Shown: positions 36,680 through 45,471, numbered from the stretch's first letter. The stretch: 64,000 bases of DNA from Arthrobacter psychrolactophilus (GCF_003219795.1 NZ_QJVC01000017.1:1-64000); one strand, 5' to 3'. Numbers and translations: made by a program. Notes: generated from the letters alone by a model not told the origin.

Positions 36680-37837
36680 TTAGGCCAACCAGCGTCGCAG
36701 GGCCGCCAAGCATTCGCGGATGGCGTCGGCATGGACATGCTCGTTGTCGCTGTGCGCCAGCAAGGCATCGCCGGGGCCAAAGTTGACGGCTGGAATACCC
36801 ATCTCGCTCAGGCGAGCAACGTCTGTCCAGCCGTACTTAGGCAGGGGTTCGCGGCCTACGGCGGCAACAAACGACGCGGCGGCAGGAGCGTTGAGCCCGG
36901 GGCGGGCGCCGGCCGAGAAGTCGGTGCGCACCATCTCAAAGCCTTCCAACAGTTCACGAACGTGCGCCTCGGCTTGGTCCGGGGTCTTATCCGGAGCGAA
37001 GCGGTAGTTGATTTCTACAACGCACAGATCCGGAATCACGTTTCCGGCCGTGCCACCGTGCACCTTGACGGCGTTGAGCGACTCACGGTAATCCAAGCCG
37101 TCAACGTTGATCGTGGCGGGTTCGTACGAGGCGAGCCTGGCCAGAATGGGAGCCGCGGCGTGAATGGCGTTCTCCCCCATCCACGCACGCGCCGAGTGGG
37201 CAGCCTTGCCGCGCGTCGTGGCCTCAAAACGAATCGTGCCATTGCAGCCACCCTCAACCGTGCCGTTCGTCGGCTCCAGGAGGATACCGAAATCGGCGTC
37301 GAGCAGTTCCCGGTTTTCCCGAACCAGACGACCCAATCCACTCTTGACGGCAGCCACTTCCTCGTGGTCGTAGAAGATGAAGGTGACGTCCTTGGTCGGT
37401 TCGGTCAGCGTGGCAGCGAGGGCCAGCTGCACGGCGACCCCACCCTTCATGTCGGTAGCGCCGCGACCGTAAAGCACCTCACCGTCCCAGCTGCTCGGGA
37501 CGGTACCGCGCGATCCCGGCGTCGTGGGCAGCGGCACGGTGTCCAGATGCCCGGCCAAGATGACGCGCTCATCGCGTCCCAGCGAGGTCCGCGCCACGAT
37601 CGAGTCACCATTACGCGTAACCTCCAGGTGCGGCAGGGCCCGCAGCGCCACCTCGACGGCGTCGGCAATGGCCCGCTCGTTCGCCGAGACGCTCTCAATG
37701 TCCATGAGCGCCGCCGTCAGGAAGGCCACATCCTGGGTCAAATCAAGAACGACGGTGCCTGCCGGGCTCATCCCTCCCGGGTCGCCTTGGCCGGTTGGCA
37801 AGGAGGTGGACTGGGCGGAGCTGGTGGCGTTGGTCAT
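36680..37837 (-). CDS. dapE: Succinyl-diaminopimelate desuccinylase
   Basis: M20 zinc peptidase-type enzyme that releases LL-diaminopimelate for lysine and peptidoglycan. The 385 residues include AGHLDTVPLP (first metal histidine and catalytic Asp), GRGATDMKGG, and DHEEVAA with the catalytic glutamate. The N-terminal 25 residues (SPAGTVVLDLTQDVAFLTAA onward begins the fold) are variable. dapD and dapC, the two preceding pathway steps, lie at 44.4 and 49.6 kb in this window. Confidence 0.93.
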   Translation of the reverse strand: MTNATSSAQSTSLPTGQGDPGGMSPAGTVVLDLTQDVAFLTAALMDIESVSANERAIADAVEVALRALPHLEVTRNGDSIVARTSLGRDERVILAGHLDTVPLPTTPGSRGTVPSSWDGEVLYGRGATDMKGGVAVQLALAATLTEPTKDVTFIFYDHEEVAAVKSGLGRLVRENRELLDADFGILLEPTNGTVEGGCNGTIRFEATTRGKAAHSARAWMGENAIHAAAPILARLASYEPATINVDGLDYRESLNAVKVHGGTAGNVIPDLCVVEINYRFAPDKTPDQAEAHVRELLEGFEMVRTDFSAGARPGLNAPAAASFVAAVGREPLPKYGWTDVARLSEMGIPAVNFGPGDALLAHSDNEHVHADAIRECLAALRRWLA

Positions 37838-37860
37838 TAGACCAGTTTAGCGGCGCAGCC

Positions 37861-38502
37861 TCAGCGCCGAATCGCGGACAGCGCCGCGTGGGGCCTGCTG
37901 CCAGGATCCTGACGAGTCTGAACGTCTATCGTGTCAAAGCCAGCGTCATGCAACAGGCCGGTCAACTCCGCCGCCGAGTGAAAGTACGCCGTAGCGACCG
38001 CATGCCCAAACTGCGCTCCCGCCTCGCCGTCGAAATAGCCCACGAGGAGCCGTCCTGCCGGCACGAGGACGCGAGCCAGCTCAGCGAGAACAGCGGGTAG
38101 CTCCTCCGGTGAAAAGTGAATTAAGGAATACCAGGCAAGAATTCCCTGAAGACTCCCGTCAGCCATCTCAAGAGCCTTCAGGGAACCCTGCGCAAATGCG
38201 ACGTCGGGAAATCGGATGCGTGCCGTCTCTATGAAGTTCGGCACCAGATCGAGTCCGGAAATTTCAGTTCCCTGCCGGTGCAGGAATTCTGTCCACTGTC
38301 CTGGCCCACATCCGGCGTCGAGTATGGGTCCAGAAATTGGCTCGGCCCACTGCGTGATGCGCTGTCGATCAAGCTCATGCACATCCTCGATCGAACCTAG
38401 AAGAGCCGTGTATTCCGATGCTCGAGCGGCGTAGGCCTGGCGCACTTGCTCTTCTGTCATGCGATAAGTGTAGGTTTTCCTCTCGCCGCTACCTGAGCTC
38501 AT
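37861..38502 (-). CDS. Class I SAM-dependent methyltransferase
   Basis: The 213-residue protein has a methyltransferase-11-type core: ILDAGCGPGQWTEFL (motif I), SGLDLVPNFIETARIRFPD and ILAWYSLIHFSPEELPAVL. Substrate unknown. It overlaps the end of the EamA gene by 14 bases and is cotranscribed with it. A second ATG 14 codons in (MTEEQVRQAY) sits 6 bases after TACACT and could be a leaderless internal start. Confidence 0.85.
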   Translation of the reverse strand: MSSGSGERKTYTYRMTEEQVRQAYAARASEYTALLGSIEDVHELDRQRITQWAEPISGPILDAGCGPGQWTEFLHRQGTEISGLDLVPNFIETARIRFPDVAFAQGSLKALEMADGSLQGILAWYSLIHFSPEELPAVLAELARVLVPAGRLLVGYFDGEAGAQFGHAVATAYFHSAAELTGLLHDAGFDTIDVQTRQDPGSRPHAALSAIRR

Positions 38503-39442
38503 GACTCTGCTGAAATCGATTCGTTAAGGGTGGAAGAGAATCCTGCCGTCGAAAGCGCGGGGAAAATTGCCCGGCAGCCAGGGCGGCGAGCGCGAGGGCA
38601 AAACCGGCAAGTTGAAGGTTGTCGAGGGTCTCTCCTCCAATCGTCACACCCAGGCTGGCTGCGACCAGAGGAGAGAGCAGTCCCAGAAGTGCTGTTGCCG
38701 TGACGGGGAGTCGGCCGATCCCGCGAAACCACAATGTGTAGGCCAGAAGGCCGCCGATAAGGCCGAGCCAGAGGTAGCCGGCCACCCCAGCTGCGTCGAT
38801 CCGGGCGGGGATGCCTTCAAAGACTAGGGTCGGGATCAAGAGCACGAGACCGCCTGCGGCGAGTTGCCAACCGGCGAATCCCATGGCGCTAAGACCCGGA
38901 GGACGCCCCCACCGTTTGGCCAGGATCACCCCAACCCCCATCGCCGCGGAGCCGCCGATACCGGCGGCAATGCCCACCGGATCGAAACCCGCACCGGGTC
39001 CCAGCACCACCAAGGCAACACCGCCCACACCCACGAGTCCCCAGCCCAAGCGCCACCATGATAGGCGCTCCGCCAGCACAAGGACGGCCAGAATCGTGAC
39101 AAGGATTGGTTGAGTAGCTCCGAGTGTTGCCGCCACCCCACCGGGAAGGCGACCCGCGGCGATAAACAGCAAGGGAAAGAACAGCCCAATATTCAGCGTG
39201 CCAAGAATGGCCGACTTCCACCACCACGCGCCCTTCGGAAGTTTGCGCGCGATCACCAGCGCAATGACGCCGGCCGGCAAGGAGCGCATCAGGGCGGCGA
39301 ACAAAGGATGCCCGGGCGGCAACAATTCCGTGGTCACGATGTAGCTCGTTCCCCACACGATGGGGGCGATTGCTGTCATGAGCGTGGCGGTCACTCGGGT
39401 GCCGACCGAATTCGGCGCGATATGGCTAGTATTTTTCTTCAC
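38489..39442 (-). CDS. EamA/DMT-family transporter
   Basis: Ten membrane helices in 317 residues with duplicated EamA domains (APIVWGTSYIVTTELLPPGH in the first; GLIGGLLAYTLWFRGIGRLP in the second). The family exports amino acids and other metabolites. The GTG start lies 79 bases from the divergent LysR regulator, which probably controls it. Confidence 0.88.
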   Translation of the reverse strand: MKKNTSHIAPNSVGTRVTATLMTAIAPIVWGTSYIVTTELLPPGHPLFAALMRSLPAGVIALVIARKLPKGAWWWKSAILGTLNIGLFFPLLFIAAGRLPGGVAATLGATQPILVTILAVLVLAERLSWWRLGWGLVGVGGVALVVLGPGAGFDPVGIAAGIGGSAAMGVGVILAKRWGRPPGLSAMGFAGWQLAAGGLVLLIPTLVFEGIPARIDAAGVAGYLWLGLIGGLLAYTLWFRGIGRLPVTATALLGLLSPLVAASLGVTIGGETLDNLQLAGFALALAALAAGQFSPRFRRQDSLPPLTNRFQQSHELR

Positions 39443-39515
39443 CGATAAACTATCGCGCCACAGGTATCAATGAGTCCAACACATAGTTATCATCCCAGCG
39501 ATCGTGTGACACGAT
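39443..39515. promoter_or_regulatory. Divergent EamA/LysR promoter region with two inverted repeats
   Basis: CGATA-N3-TATCG (39443-39455) adjoins the EamA start, and ATCGTGTGACACGAT (39501-39515), a perfect 7+1+7 palindrome, lies 6 bases before the LysR start. Both share an ATCG-type end and are candidate sites for the LysR protein. Confidence 0.6.
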
Positions 39516-39521
39516 AGATCA

Positions 39522-40385
39522 ATGGAATTGCAGCAATTGCGGTACGTACTGGCCGTCGACGAGGAACGAAACTTCACACGAGCGGCAGAAAAATGCCATG
39601 TTGTGCAGTCCGCACTGAGCCACCAGATCAAGGCACTGGAACGTGAGCTCGGGGTACTGCTCTTTGCCCGCAGCAGCCGCCGGGTCGAGCTGACGGCGGC
39701 GGGAGCAGCATTCCTGCCTGCCGCGCGGGTCGCCCTGGACGCGGCAGATCGGGCGGCGGCTGACGCCGTGGCCGCAACAGGTGAGATCCGCGGCAAATTG
39801 TCCATCGGCATCATCCCCACCGTCACCGGCATTGACATCCCGGCAGCCCTGGGACAATTTCATCGCAGCCATCCGTCGGTACAGATCAGGATCAGCGTGG
39901 GAGGCAGCGAGGAGTTCATCTCCGCCATCCGCGACGGGGCGATGGATGTTGCCGTCCTGGGGCTACCAGATGCCGTCGTCCCTGTTCGAGTCGCAAGCAA
40001 AGTCATCACCCGAGAACGCCTTGTCGCTGTCATGAATTCCACGCACCGCCTCGCCGGACAGGGCCAGCTACTTTTGAGCGATCTGGCCGATGAAACGTTC
40101 GCAGACTTTCCTTTGGGCACATCGGGTCGCGCGCAGTCCGATCTCAGTTTCTCTTCGGCGGGTGTACCACGGCGGGTGGCCTTTGAAATGATGAATACCG
40201 AATCACTCCTCGCTCTGGTTGAGCAAAACCTTGCCATTGCCATGCTCTCCCCCGCCCTCATTCCGGATGGCCGCGATTTTCTGGCTGTTCCGGTTACCGA
40301 CGGCCCCACTCGAATTGAGTATCTGGCGTGGAGTGATTTCAATCCCAGCCCCGCGGCTCTGGCGTTCCTGGGGCTCGTACACTAG
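39522..40385 (+). CDS. LysR-family regulator of the adjacent EamA transporter
   Basis: The 287-residue protein starts MELQQLRYVLAVDEERNFTR with the helix-turn-helix AAEKCHVVQSALSHQIKALE and an effector domain from about residue 90 (KLSIGIIPTVTGIDIPAALG). It resembles regulators of the CynR/GltC branch. The palindrome right before the start codon suggests autorepression. Target by context: the divergent EamA-methyltransferase pair. Confidence 0.92.
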   Translation: MELQQLRYVLAVDEERNFTRAAEKCHVVQSALSHQIKALERELGVLLFARSSRRVELTAAGAAFLPAARVALDAADRAAADAVAATGEIRGKLSIGIIPTVTGIDIPAALGQFHRSHPSVQIRISVGGSEEFISAIRDGAMDVAVLGLPDAVVPVRVASKVITRERLVAVMNSTHRLAGQGQLLLSDLADETFADFPLGTSGRAQSDLSFSSAGVPRRVAFEMMNTESLLALVEQNLAIAMLSPALIPDGRDFLAVPVTDGPTRIEYLAWSDFNPSPAALAFLGLVH

Positions 40386-40438
40386 CAGCCACCGATTGTT
40401 CGGATGTTGAAGGTCGAAAAGAATTCTAAAAACTCTCC

Positions 40439-40467
40439 AATCCGCTTCCCCTAGTGCTCCGAAGTAC
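40439..40467 (+). promoter_or_regulatory. Predicted SigK promoter of the fasciclin gene
   Basis: CAATCC (40438-40443) and CGAAGT (40460-40465) are separated by 16 bases. The wider pattern AATCCG-N12-CTCCGAAGTAC recurs exactly upstream of the molybdo-oxidoreductase at 42706. The SigK consensus known from mycobacteria is CCATCC-N16/17-CGAATA. The box lies about 95 bases before the start codon. Confidence 0.7.
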
Positions 40468-40562
40468 TACCTGACAGCCCACCGTTGCAGACCAAGAAAT
40501 TGAGAAGCGACTCGGGAGAAGCACCACGGAATCATTCCGCCTTCACACTACGGAGAATCATC

Positions 40563-41240
40563 ATGAACATCACCCAGAAGCTTGGAACCCGTAAGAGCAT
40601 CACCATGGGACTCGGTCTCCTGGCCGTTGCAGCCTTGGGCATGACGTCCTGCAGCTCGGCCAGCACACCCAGCGCTTCCTCTGAGGCACCCATGGCGACT
40701 AGCGCTCCGGCGCCGGCCACCAGTGCAGCCATGGACCCGGCCTCGGATCTTGTCGGCTCGGGCTGTGCAGCGTACGCAGCAGCTGTCCCCGATGGAGCGG
40801 GCTCCGTCGCTGGCATGGCCGCCGACCCGGTTGCCACGGCGGCCTCCAACAACCCGCTGCTGAAGACCCTCACCGCAGCCGTCTCCGGCCAGTTGAACAA
40901 GGATGTCAACCTGGTAGACACGCTCAACTCCGGCGACTTCACAGTCTTCGCACCCGTTGACGATGCATTCGCCAAGATCCCGGCAGCAACCATCGAGGGC
41001 CTGAAGACCGATTCGAAGACCCTCACCTCCATCCTGACCTACCATGTGGTTCCCGGCCAGTTGGCTCCCAGCGCCGTTGCCGGCGAGCATGCAACGGCTG
41101 AAGGCAGCAACCTGGAGGTCACCGGAAGCGGCGACAACCTGATGGTCAACGGTGCCAAGGTGATCTGCGGCGGCGTCAAGACCGCCAACGCAACCGTCTA
41201 CCTCGTCGACACCGTCCTGATGCCGCCGGCCAAGAAGTAA
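40563..41240 (+). CDS. Fasciclin-domain lipoprotein (MPT70/MPT83-like)
   Basis: The 225-residue precursor has a signal peptide ([17 protein letters not shown]), lipobox MTSC, an alanine/serine/proline-rich linker, then one fasciclin domain: [35 protein letters not shown] and [11 protein letters not shown]. tuberculosis MPT70 and MPT83 have the same layout and are the main SigK targets. Start: ATG after GGAGA; 26 upstream codons are open but lack a ribosome site. sigK follows after 51 bases. Confidence 0.92.
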   Translation: MNITQKLGTRKSITMGLGLLAVAALGMTSCSSASTPSASSEAPMATSAPAPATSAAMDPASDLVGSGCAAYAAAVPDGAGSVAGMAADPVATAASNNPLLKTLTAAVSGQLNKDVNLVDTLNSGDFTVFAPVDDAFAKIPAATIEGLKTDSKTLTSILTYHVVPGQLAPSAVAGEHATAEGSNLEVTGSGDNLMVNGAKVICGGVKTANATVYLVDTVLMPPAKK

Positions 41241-41291
41241 CTCCGGCTTCTCACGGAACAAAATGCAACACGTCTTGAAGGGAATGGGCTC

Positions 41292-41903
41292 ATGGGCACG
41301 GACCGTGGCAAGGTAGACACTATGCGTTTACCTTGGATGCGGTCCGTGGAGCCTTTGGCACCACCAACCCATGAGGATCTAATCCGCCTCGTCGCCCTAG
41401 GCGACGAGGCGGCCTTTGAAGAACTCTACGATGCGGTGGCACCACGGGTCTACGGACTCGTTCGCCGCGTGGTTCGAGACCCGGCACAGAGTCAGGAAGT
41501 CACCCAAGAAGTCTTTGTTGATGTTTGGGCGCAAGCTTCCCGCTTTGATGCGGACAGAGGAAAGGCCATGTCCTGGATTCTTGTCATAGCCCACAGACGG
41601 GCCGTTGACAGGGTTCGTGCAAGCCAAGCCAGCGCGGATCGTGACTTGCGCCAAGGCATCAAGGAATTCCAAGAGAGTTATGACAATGTGGCAGACACTG
41701 TGGAAACACAGATGGAGGCCGAACGGGTACGTAAAGCTTTGGAGACTCTCACAGATCCGCAACGAGAAGCTATCAGCTTGGCGTACTACGGTGGATATAC
41801 CCATCAGGAAGTAGCCGAGCTGCTCAAAATCCCGGTTGGGACAGTTAAAACGAGAATTAGAGACGGCATGATCAGGCTCAGGGACAAGTTAGGGGTGGCG
41901 TGA
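41292..41903 (+). CDS. sigK: ECF sigma factor SigK
   Basis: The 203-residue ECF19-type sigma factor has region 2 (GDEAAFEELYDAVAPRVYGL to SWILVIAHRRAVDRVRAS) and region 4 (LTDPQREAISLAYYGGYTHQ then EVAELLKIPVGTVKTRIRDG). Pairing with a RskA-type anti-sigma gene identifies SigK. The gene has two possible starts: the ATG at 41292 after GAAGGG or the ATG ten codons later. No SigK-like box directly precedes it, so autoregulation would come from the fasciclin promoter by readthrough. Confidence 0.9.
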   Translation: MGTDRGKVDTMRLPWMRSVEPLAPPTHEDLIRLVALGDEAAFEELYDAVAPRVYGLVRRVVRDPAQSQEVTQEVFVDVWAQASRFDADRGKAMSWILVIAHRRAVDRVRASQASADRDLRQGIKEFQESYDNVADTVETQMEAERVRKALETLTDPQREAISLAYYGGYTHQEVAELLKIPVGTVKTRIRDGMIRLRDKLGVA

Positions 41904-42685
41904 TGGAAAAACAACTACATCTACTGACCGGCTCCTACGCCTTGAACGCCTTAAACAACGGTGAGCGCAGTGACTTTGAACGCCATGCACTCACCGATCC
42001 CCAGACACTGGAGGAAGTGCGCAGTCTGAGCGAGACCGCAGCGCTCCTGGCGTTCGGGACGGCCGAGGAAACACCACCACCGGCTCTCAAGGCCAACGTC
42101 ATGTCCGCGATTCGCAATACCCGCCAGCTGCCGGCTAGTTCGGTGGTGCGAGACATCTCCTCCGCCCGCAGCGCCAAGTCGAGGTCCGAGAGCGGAGCCA
42201 CGCAGCGCCGTCGTTGGGTGCCGGCCCTAAGCGCCGCGGCCGCACTGGCACTTTTTGCCGGCGTGGGAGTTGGTGGTTGGGTTGCTGGCCAAAACTCTTC
42301 CGAGCAGGACATCAAGGAACAGCTTGTGGCCTCACAGGCACAGCAGCAAGCAATGCTTGCCCTGATGAGTTCCCCTGACGCCCAAATTGCCACAACTCCG
42401 CTCTCCAATGGCGGAACCGTGACAGTTGCATCGTCCGGCAAAGCCAACAAGGCAGCTGTCATGGTCAATGACATGCCACCGCTGCCAGAGGGCAAAACCT
42501 ATGAGCTCTGGTTCATCTCCGCAGCAGGAGCAGTGCCAGCAGGCTTAATGGACAGCCCCAAGGGTCCGGCCATGCAGCTGCTCGACGGCGACATGGGCGG
42601 CGCAACTCACGTTGGCATCACCGTGGAACCACTGGGTGGCTCGGAGAAACCCACCACAACGCCCATACTGGTGCAGGAAATCTAG
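41900..42685 (+). CDS. rskA: Anti-sigma-K factor RskA
   Basis: The 261-residue protein has an N-terminal cytoplasmic anti-sigma domain (LLTGSYALNALNNGERSDFE), one membrane helix (about 98-120, PALSAAAALALFAGVGVGGW) and a C-terminal extracytoplasmic RskA domain (MPPLPEGKTYELWFISAAGA). Known RskA proteins hold SigK at the membrane until regulated proteolysis. The start overlaps the sigK stop (GTGATG), typical for stoichiometric expression. No zinc-finger motif, as expected for RskA. Confidence 0.93.
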   Translation: MMEKQLHLLTGSYALNALNNGERSDFERHALTDPQTLEEVRSLSETAALLAFGTAEETPPPALKANVMSAIRNTRQLPASSVVRDISSARSAKSRSESGATQRRRWVPALSAAAALALFAGVGVGGWVAGQNSSEQDIKEQLVASQAQQQAMLALMSSPDAQIATTPLSNGGTVTVASSGKANKAAVMVNDMPPLPEGKTYELWFISAAGAVPAGLMDSPKGPAMQLLDGDMGGATHVGITVEPLGGSEKPTTTPILVQEI

Positions 42686-42705
42686 AAACCTTCGCCCTCA
42701 GGAGC

Positions 42706-42734
42706 AATCCGGAGGGCGTGTGGCTCCGAAGTAC
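42706..42734 (+). promoter_or_regulatory. Predicted SigK promoter of the molybdo-oxidoreductase gene
   Basis: AATCCG (42706-42711), 12 bases, then CTCCGAAGTAC (42724-42734): identical motifs and spacing to the box before the fasciclin gene, while the spacer sequence differs. This conservation of boxes but not spacer argues for a sigma-factor site. It lies about 60 bases before the start codon. Confidence 0.7.
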
Positions 42735-42794
42735 CAGCACGTACTTCTACCGGATACCAAGCGGTAGCCAATAAAGAGTTCAAAGGAGCCTCCC

Positions 42795-44378
42795 ATGGGC
42801 AAGCGAAGCACGGAGTCTAAAAAGCAGGACTGGCGAACAGTCGGTGTGGGGGCGCTAGCCGGGCTGATCTCGGCGGGTGTGCTGTTCGCCATCGCCGAAT
42901 TGATTGCCGCATTCTTTGGACCGGTGGCCTCCCCCCTGACATCTGTGGGTTCCACCTTCATCGATTTCACACCAGCGTGGATGAAGAACTTTGCCATTGC
43001 CACGTTCGGCACGAATGACAAGATGGTGCTCCTATTGTCCATGGGGATCGTTGCGGCTCTGCTGTCGGCAGTTGCCGGAGTCGTGGCGCTGAAGTCCCTG
43101 CGCATAGCTATGGGGATGGTCGGCGCCTTTGCCCTCGTCATGGCGGTCTGCATCATTACCCGCGCAGGCGCTGGCCCCTTCGACCTGCTCCCCCTTCTCG
43201 TTGGAACGGCCGCCGGTTTGTGGGCGCTGCGTTTCCTGAGCCAGAGTTTGCTGACCCAGCCGGGCACCCGCGGAACTGAGCAAACGGATCCTGTACCAGG
43301 AGCGGCCCCCAGCCGACGCATGTTCCTGATCAAGTCTGCAACATTGGCCGGTGTTGCCATTGTTGCCGGGTTTGGCGGCAGCGTCCTTTCGGCCTCAAGG
43401 AACACGGCCAGGGCATTCCGTGACGCCTTGAAGCTACCGTCCCCGAAAATCAAGGCAGCGCCCCTGCCAGTCGGTGTCCAGGCTCCGGTGGACGGCGTCA
43501 CGCCATTCGTGACACCCAATGAGGACTTTTACCGCATCGATACGGCCTTGATTGTTCCTGAGCTGGACCCTGAGACGTGGGAATTACGCGTCCATGGAAT
43601 GGTGGAAGAAGAATTGCGCATCACCTTCGATGAGCTCCTGAAATCGGAACTGATCGAATCGCATGTAACCCTGACCTGTGTTTCAAATGTTGTGGGTGGA
43701 AATCTCGCCGGCAACGCCAAATGGTTGGGTTTTCCCTTGCGTGAGGTATTGGCCCGTGCCAAGCCGACGGCTGGCGCTGACATGGTTTTGTCCACCAGCA
43801 GCGACGGCTTCAGCGCCTCGACTCCCCTTCCCGTGCTACTGGACGACAGGGATGCCATGCTGGCGATCGGCATGAACGGCGAGCCGTTGCCCTTGGAACA
43901 CGGCTTCCCGGTCCGCATGGTGGTTCCCGGGCTTTACGGTTTTGTCTCGGCCACCAAGTGGGTTGTTGATCTAGAGGTCACTACCTTTGCCGAAAAGGCT
44001 GGCTACTGGACCTCCCGCGGCTGGTCGTCGCACGGGCCCATCAAGACCGCGTCACGGGTTGAGGTGCCTCGCGCATTCGGGCGAATTCCAGCCGGAAAGG
44101 TGTCCATCGGCGGCAGCGCATGGGCGCAAACCAAGGGCATCTCGAAGGTGGAGATCCAGCTCGACGACGGCGCTTGGCAGGAGGCCACGCTCGCGGCCGA
44201 GGCCTCAATAGACACGTGGCGACAGTGGTCGTTTATCTGGAACGACGCCCCTGCCGGCACCCACAAGGTCCGGGTTCGCGCCTATGACACCGGTGGAGAG
44301 CTGCAAATTGAGGACCAGGCGCCCCCGGAGCCGGATGGTTCCACAGGCTGGCACTCCATCAACTTCACCGTGACCTAA
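42795..44378 (+). CDS. Membrane-bound molybdopterin-dependent oxidoreductase (sulfite oxidase fold)
   Basis: The 527 residues comprise about four N-terminal membrane helices (about 15-40, 76-98, 103-123, 131-150), a fifth at 181-200, then a sulfite oxidase-type molybdopterin domain (about 235-430) and a C-terminal immunoglobulin-like Mo-co dimerisation domain. Cys295 in VTLTCVSN is the likely molybdenum ligand. A twin-arginine motif SRRMFLIK (173-180) precedes helix five, suggesting that this helix and the folded enzyme domain are exported by Tat. Substrate unknown; repair or reduction of envelope compounds is possible. AAAGGAG precedes the ATG. Confidence 0.88.
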   Translation: MGKRSTESKKQDWRTVGVGALAGLISAGVLFAIAELIAAFFGPVASPLTSVGSTFIDFTPAWMKNFAIATFGTNDKMVLLLSMGIVAALLSAVAGVVALKSLRIAMGMVGAFALVMAVCIITRAGAGPFDLLPLLVGTAAGLWALRFLSQSLLTQPGTRGTEQTDPVPGAAPSRRMFLIKSATLAGVAIVAGFGGSVLSASRNTARAFRDALKLPSPKIKAAPLPVGVQAPVDGVTPFVTPNEDFYRIDTALIVPELDPETWELRVHGMVEEELRITFDELLKSELIESHVTLTCVSNVVGGNLAGNAKWLGFPLREVLARAKPTAGADMVLSTSSDGFSASTPLPVLLDDRDAMLAIGMNGEPLPLEHGFPVRMVVPGLYGFVSATKWVVDLEVTTFAEKAGYWTSRGWSSHGPIKTASRVEVPRAFGRIPAGKVSIGGSAWAQTKGISKVEIQLDDGAWQEATLAAEASIDTWRQWSFIWNDAPAGTHKVRVRAYDTGGELQIEDQAPPEPDGSTGWHSINFTVT

Positions 44379-44404
44379 ACTGTGTCCAGAACAGGTAGCA
44401 GATG

Positions 44405-44433
44405 TTGGGGACCTGCGGCTGCCTCGATAGACT
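44405..44433 (+). promoter_or_regulatory. Leaderless promoter of dapD
   Basis: TTGGGG (44405-44410), a 17-base spacer and TAGACT (44428-44433) end 6 bases before the ATG. No ribosome site is present, fitting a leaderless transcript. Confidence 0.6.
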
Positions 44434-44439
44434 TAGGCC

Positions 44440-45429
44440 ATGACTGAATCTGCGCCGTTGACCGACCGTTCCGCCCATGGCTTTGGCCTTGCCACCATCA
44501 CAGATTCCGGCACTGTGCTGGATGTCTGGTTCCCCGCCCCCGCCCTTGGTGTTGCGGCAGATGCCCTGGGCCAGACCCCAGAGGCTAGCCCCGAACTTTC
44601 CGCTCTAGCCGAGGCCGGCACCGACGCCGACCGCGGCGTGCACCAGAGCGTTGTCTTTGCCCAGATCAACCTCGACGCCGAACCCGCCGACGCCGTCGAC
44701 GCTTACCTGCGCCTGCACCTGCTCTCCCATTGCCTCGTCACCCCCAACAGCATCAATCTGGACGGCGTCTTCGGCAAGCTCAGCAATGTCGTCTGGACCA
44801 ACTTCGGTCCCGCGGCCGTCGAGGGCTTCGAACTCACGCGCGCCAAGCTGCGCGCACGCGGTCCTGTGACCGTCTTCTCCATCGACAAGTTCCCGCGCAT
44901 GGTGGACTACGTTGTCCCCGCAGGCGTGCGCGTAGCCGACGCCGACCGTGTCCGCCTTGGCGCTCACTTGGCACCTGGCACCACCGTCATGCACGAGGGC
45001 TTCGTGAACTTCAATGCCGGCACGCTCGGCACGTCCATGGTTGAGGGCCGCATCTCCGCCGGCGTCGTGGTGGGCGATGGTACCGACGTTGGCGGCGGTG
45101 CCTCCATCATGGGCACCCTGTCCGGCGGCGGCACGCAGCGCATCACCCTGGGCGAGCGCGTCCTCCTCGGCGCCAACTCGGGCGTGGGCATCAGCATTGG
45201 CGATGACTCCGTCGTCGAGGCCGGCCTGTACGTCACGGCCGGTACCCGAGTGCGCGTTGTGGGCCCCAAGAACGACGACGGCGAAGACACCACCGTAATC
45301 GTCAAGGCCAGCGAGCTTTCCGGTGTGGCGAACCTCTTGTTCCGCCGCAACTCCACGACGGGTGAGGTCGAGGTACTTCCTCGCCTCGGCACCACCGTTG
45401 CCCTGAACGAAAGCCTGCATGCTAACTAA
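44440..45429 (+). CDS. dapD: Tetrahydrodipicolinate N-succinyltransferase
   Basis: Succinylates tetrahydrodipicolinate in the lysine/diaminopimelate pathway. The 329-residue protein is the actinobacterial DapD type, with an N-terminal alpha/beta domain and a left-handed beta-helix of hexapeptide repeats ([60 protein letters not shown]). In many relatives dapD is directly divergent from dapE; here 6.6 kb separates them. Confidence 0.95.
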   Translation: MTESAPLTDRSAHGFGLATITDSGTVLDVWFPAPALGVAADALGQTPEASPELSALAEAGTDADRGVHQSVVFAQINLDAEPADAVDAYLRLHLLSHCLVTPNSINLDGVFGKLSNVVWTNFGPAAVEGFELTRAKLRARGPVTVFSIDKFPRMVDYVVPAGVRVADADRVRLGAHLAPGTTVMHEGFVNFNAGTLGTSMVEGRISAGVVVGDGTDVGGGASIMGTLSGGGTQRITLGERVLLGANSGVGISIGDDSVVEAGLYVTAGTRVRVVGPKNDDGEDTTVIVKASELSGVANLLFRRNSTTGEVEVLPRLGTTVALNESLHAN

Positions 45430-45471
45430 ATACCTGCCTACCGCAGTTGCATACCCAGAGGGTGGCCGGCG

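Noticed and set aside
41241-41291. Possible SigK autoregulatory promoter directly before sigK
   Set aside because: No AATCCG or CGAAGT-like boxes at proper spacing; readthrough from the fasciclin promoter is simpler.
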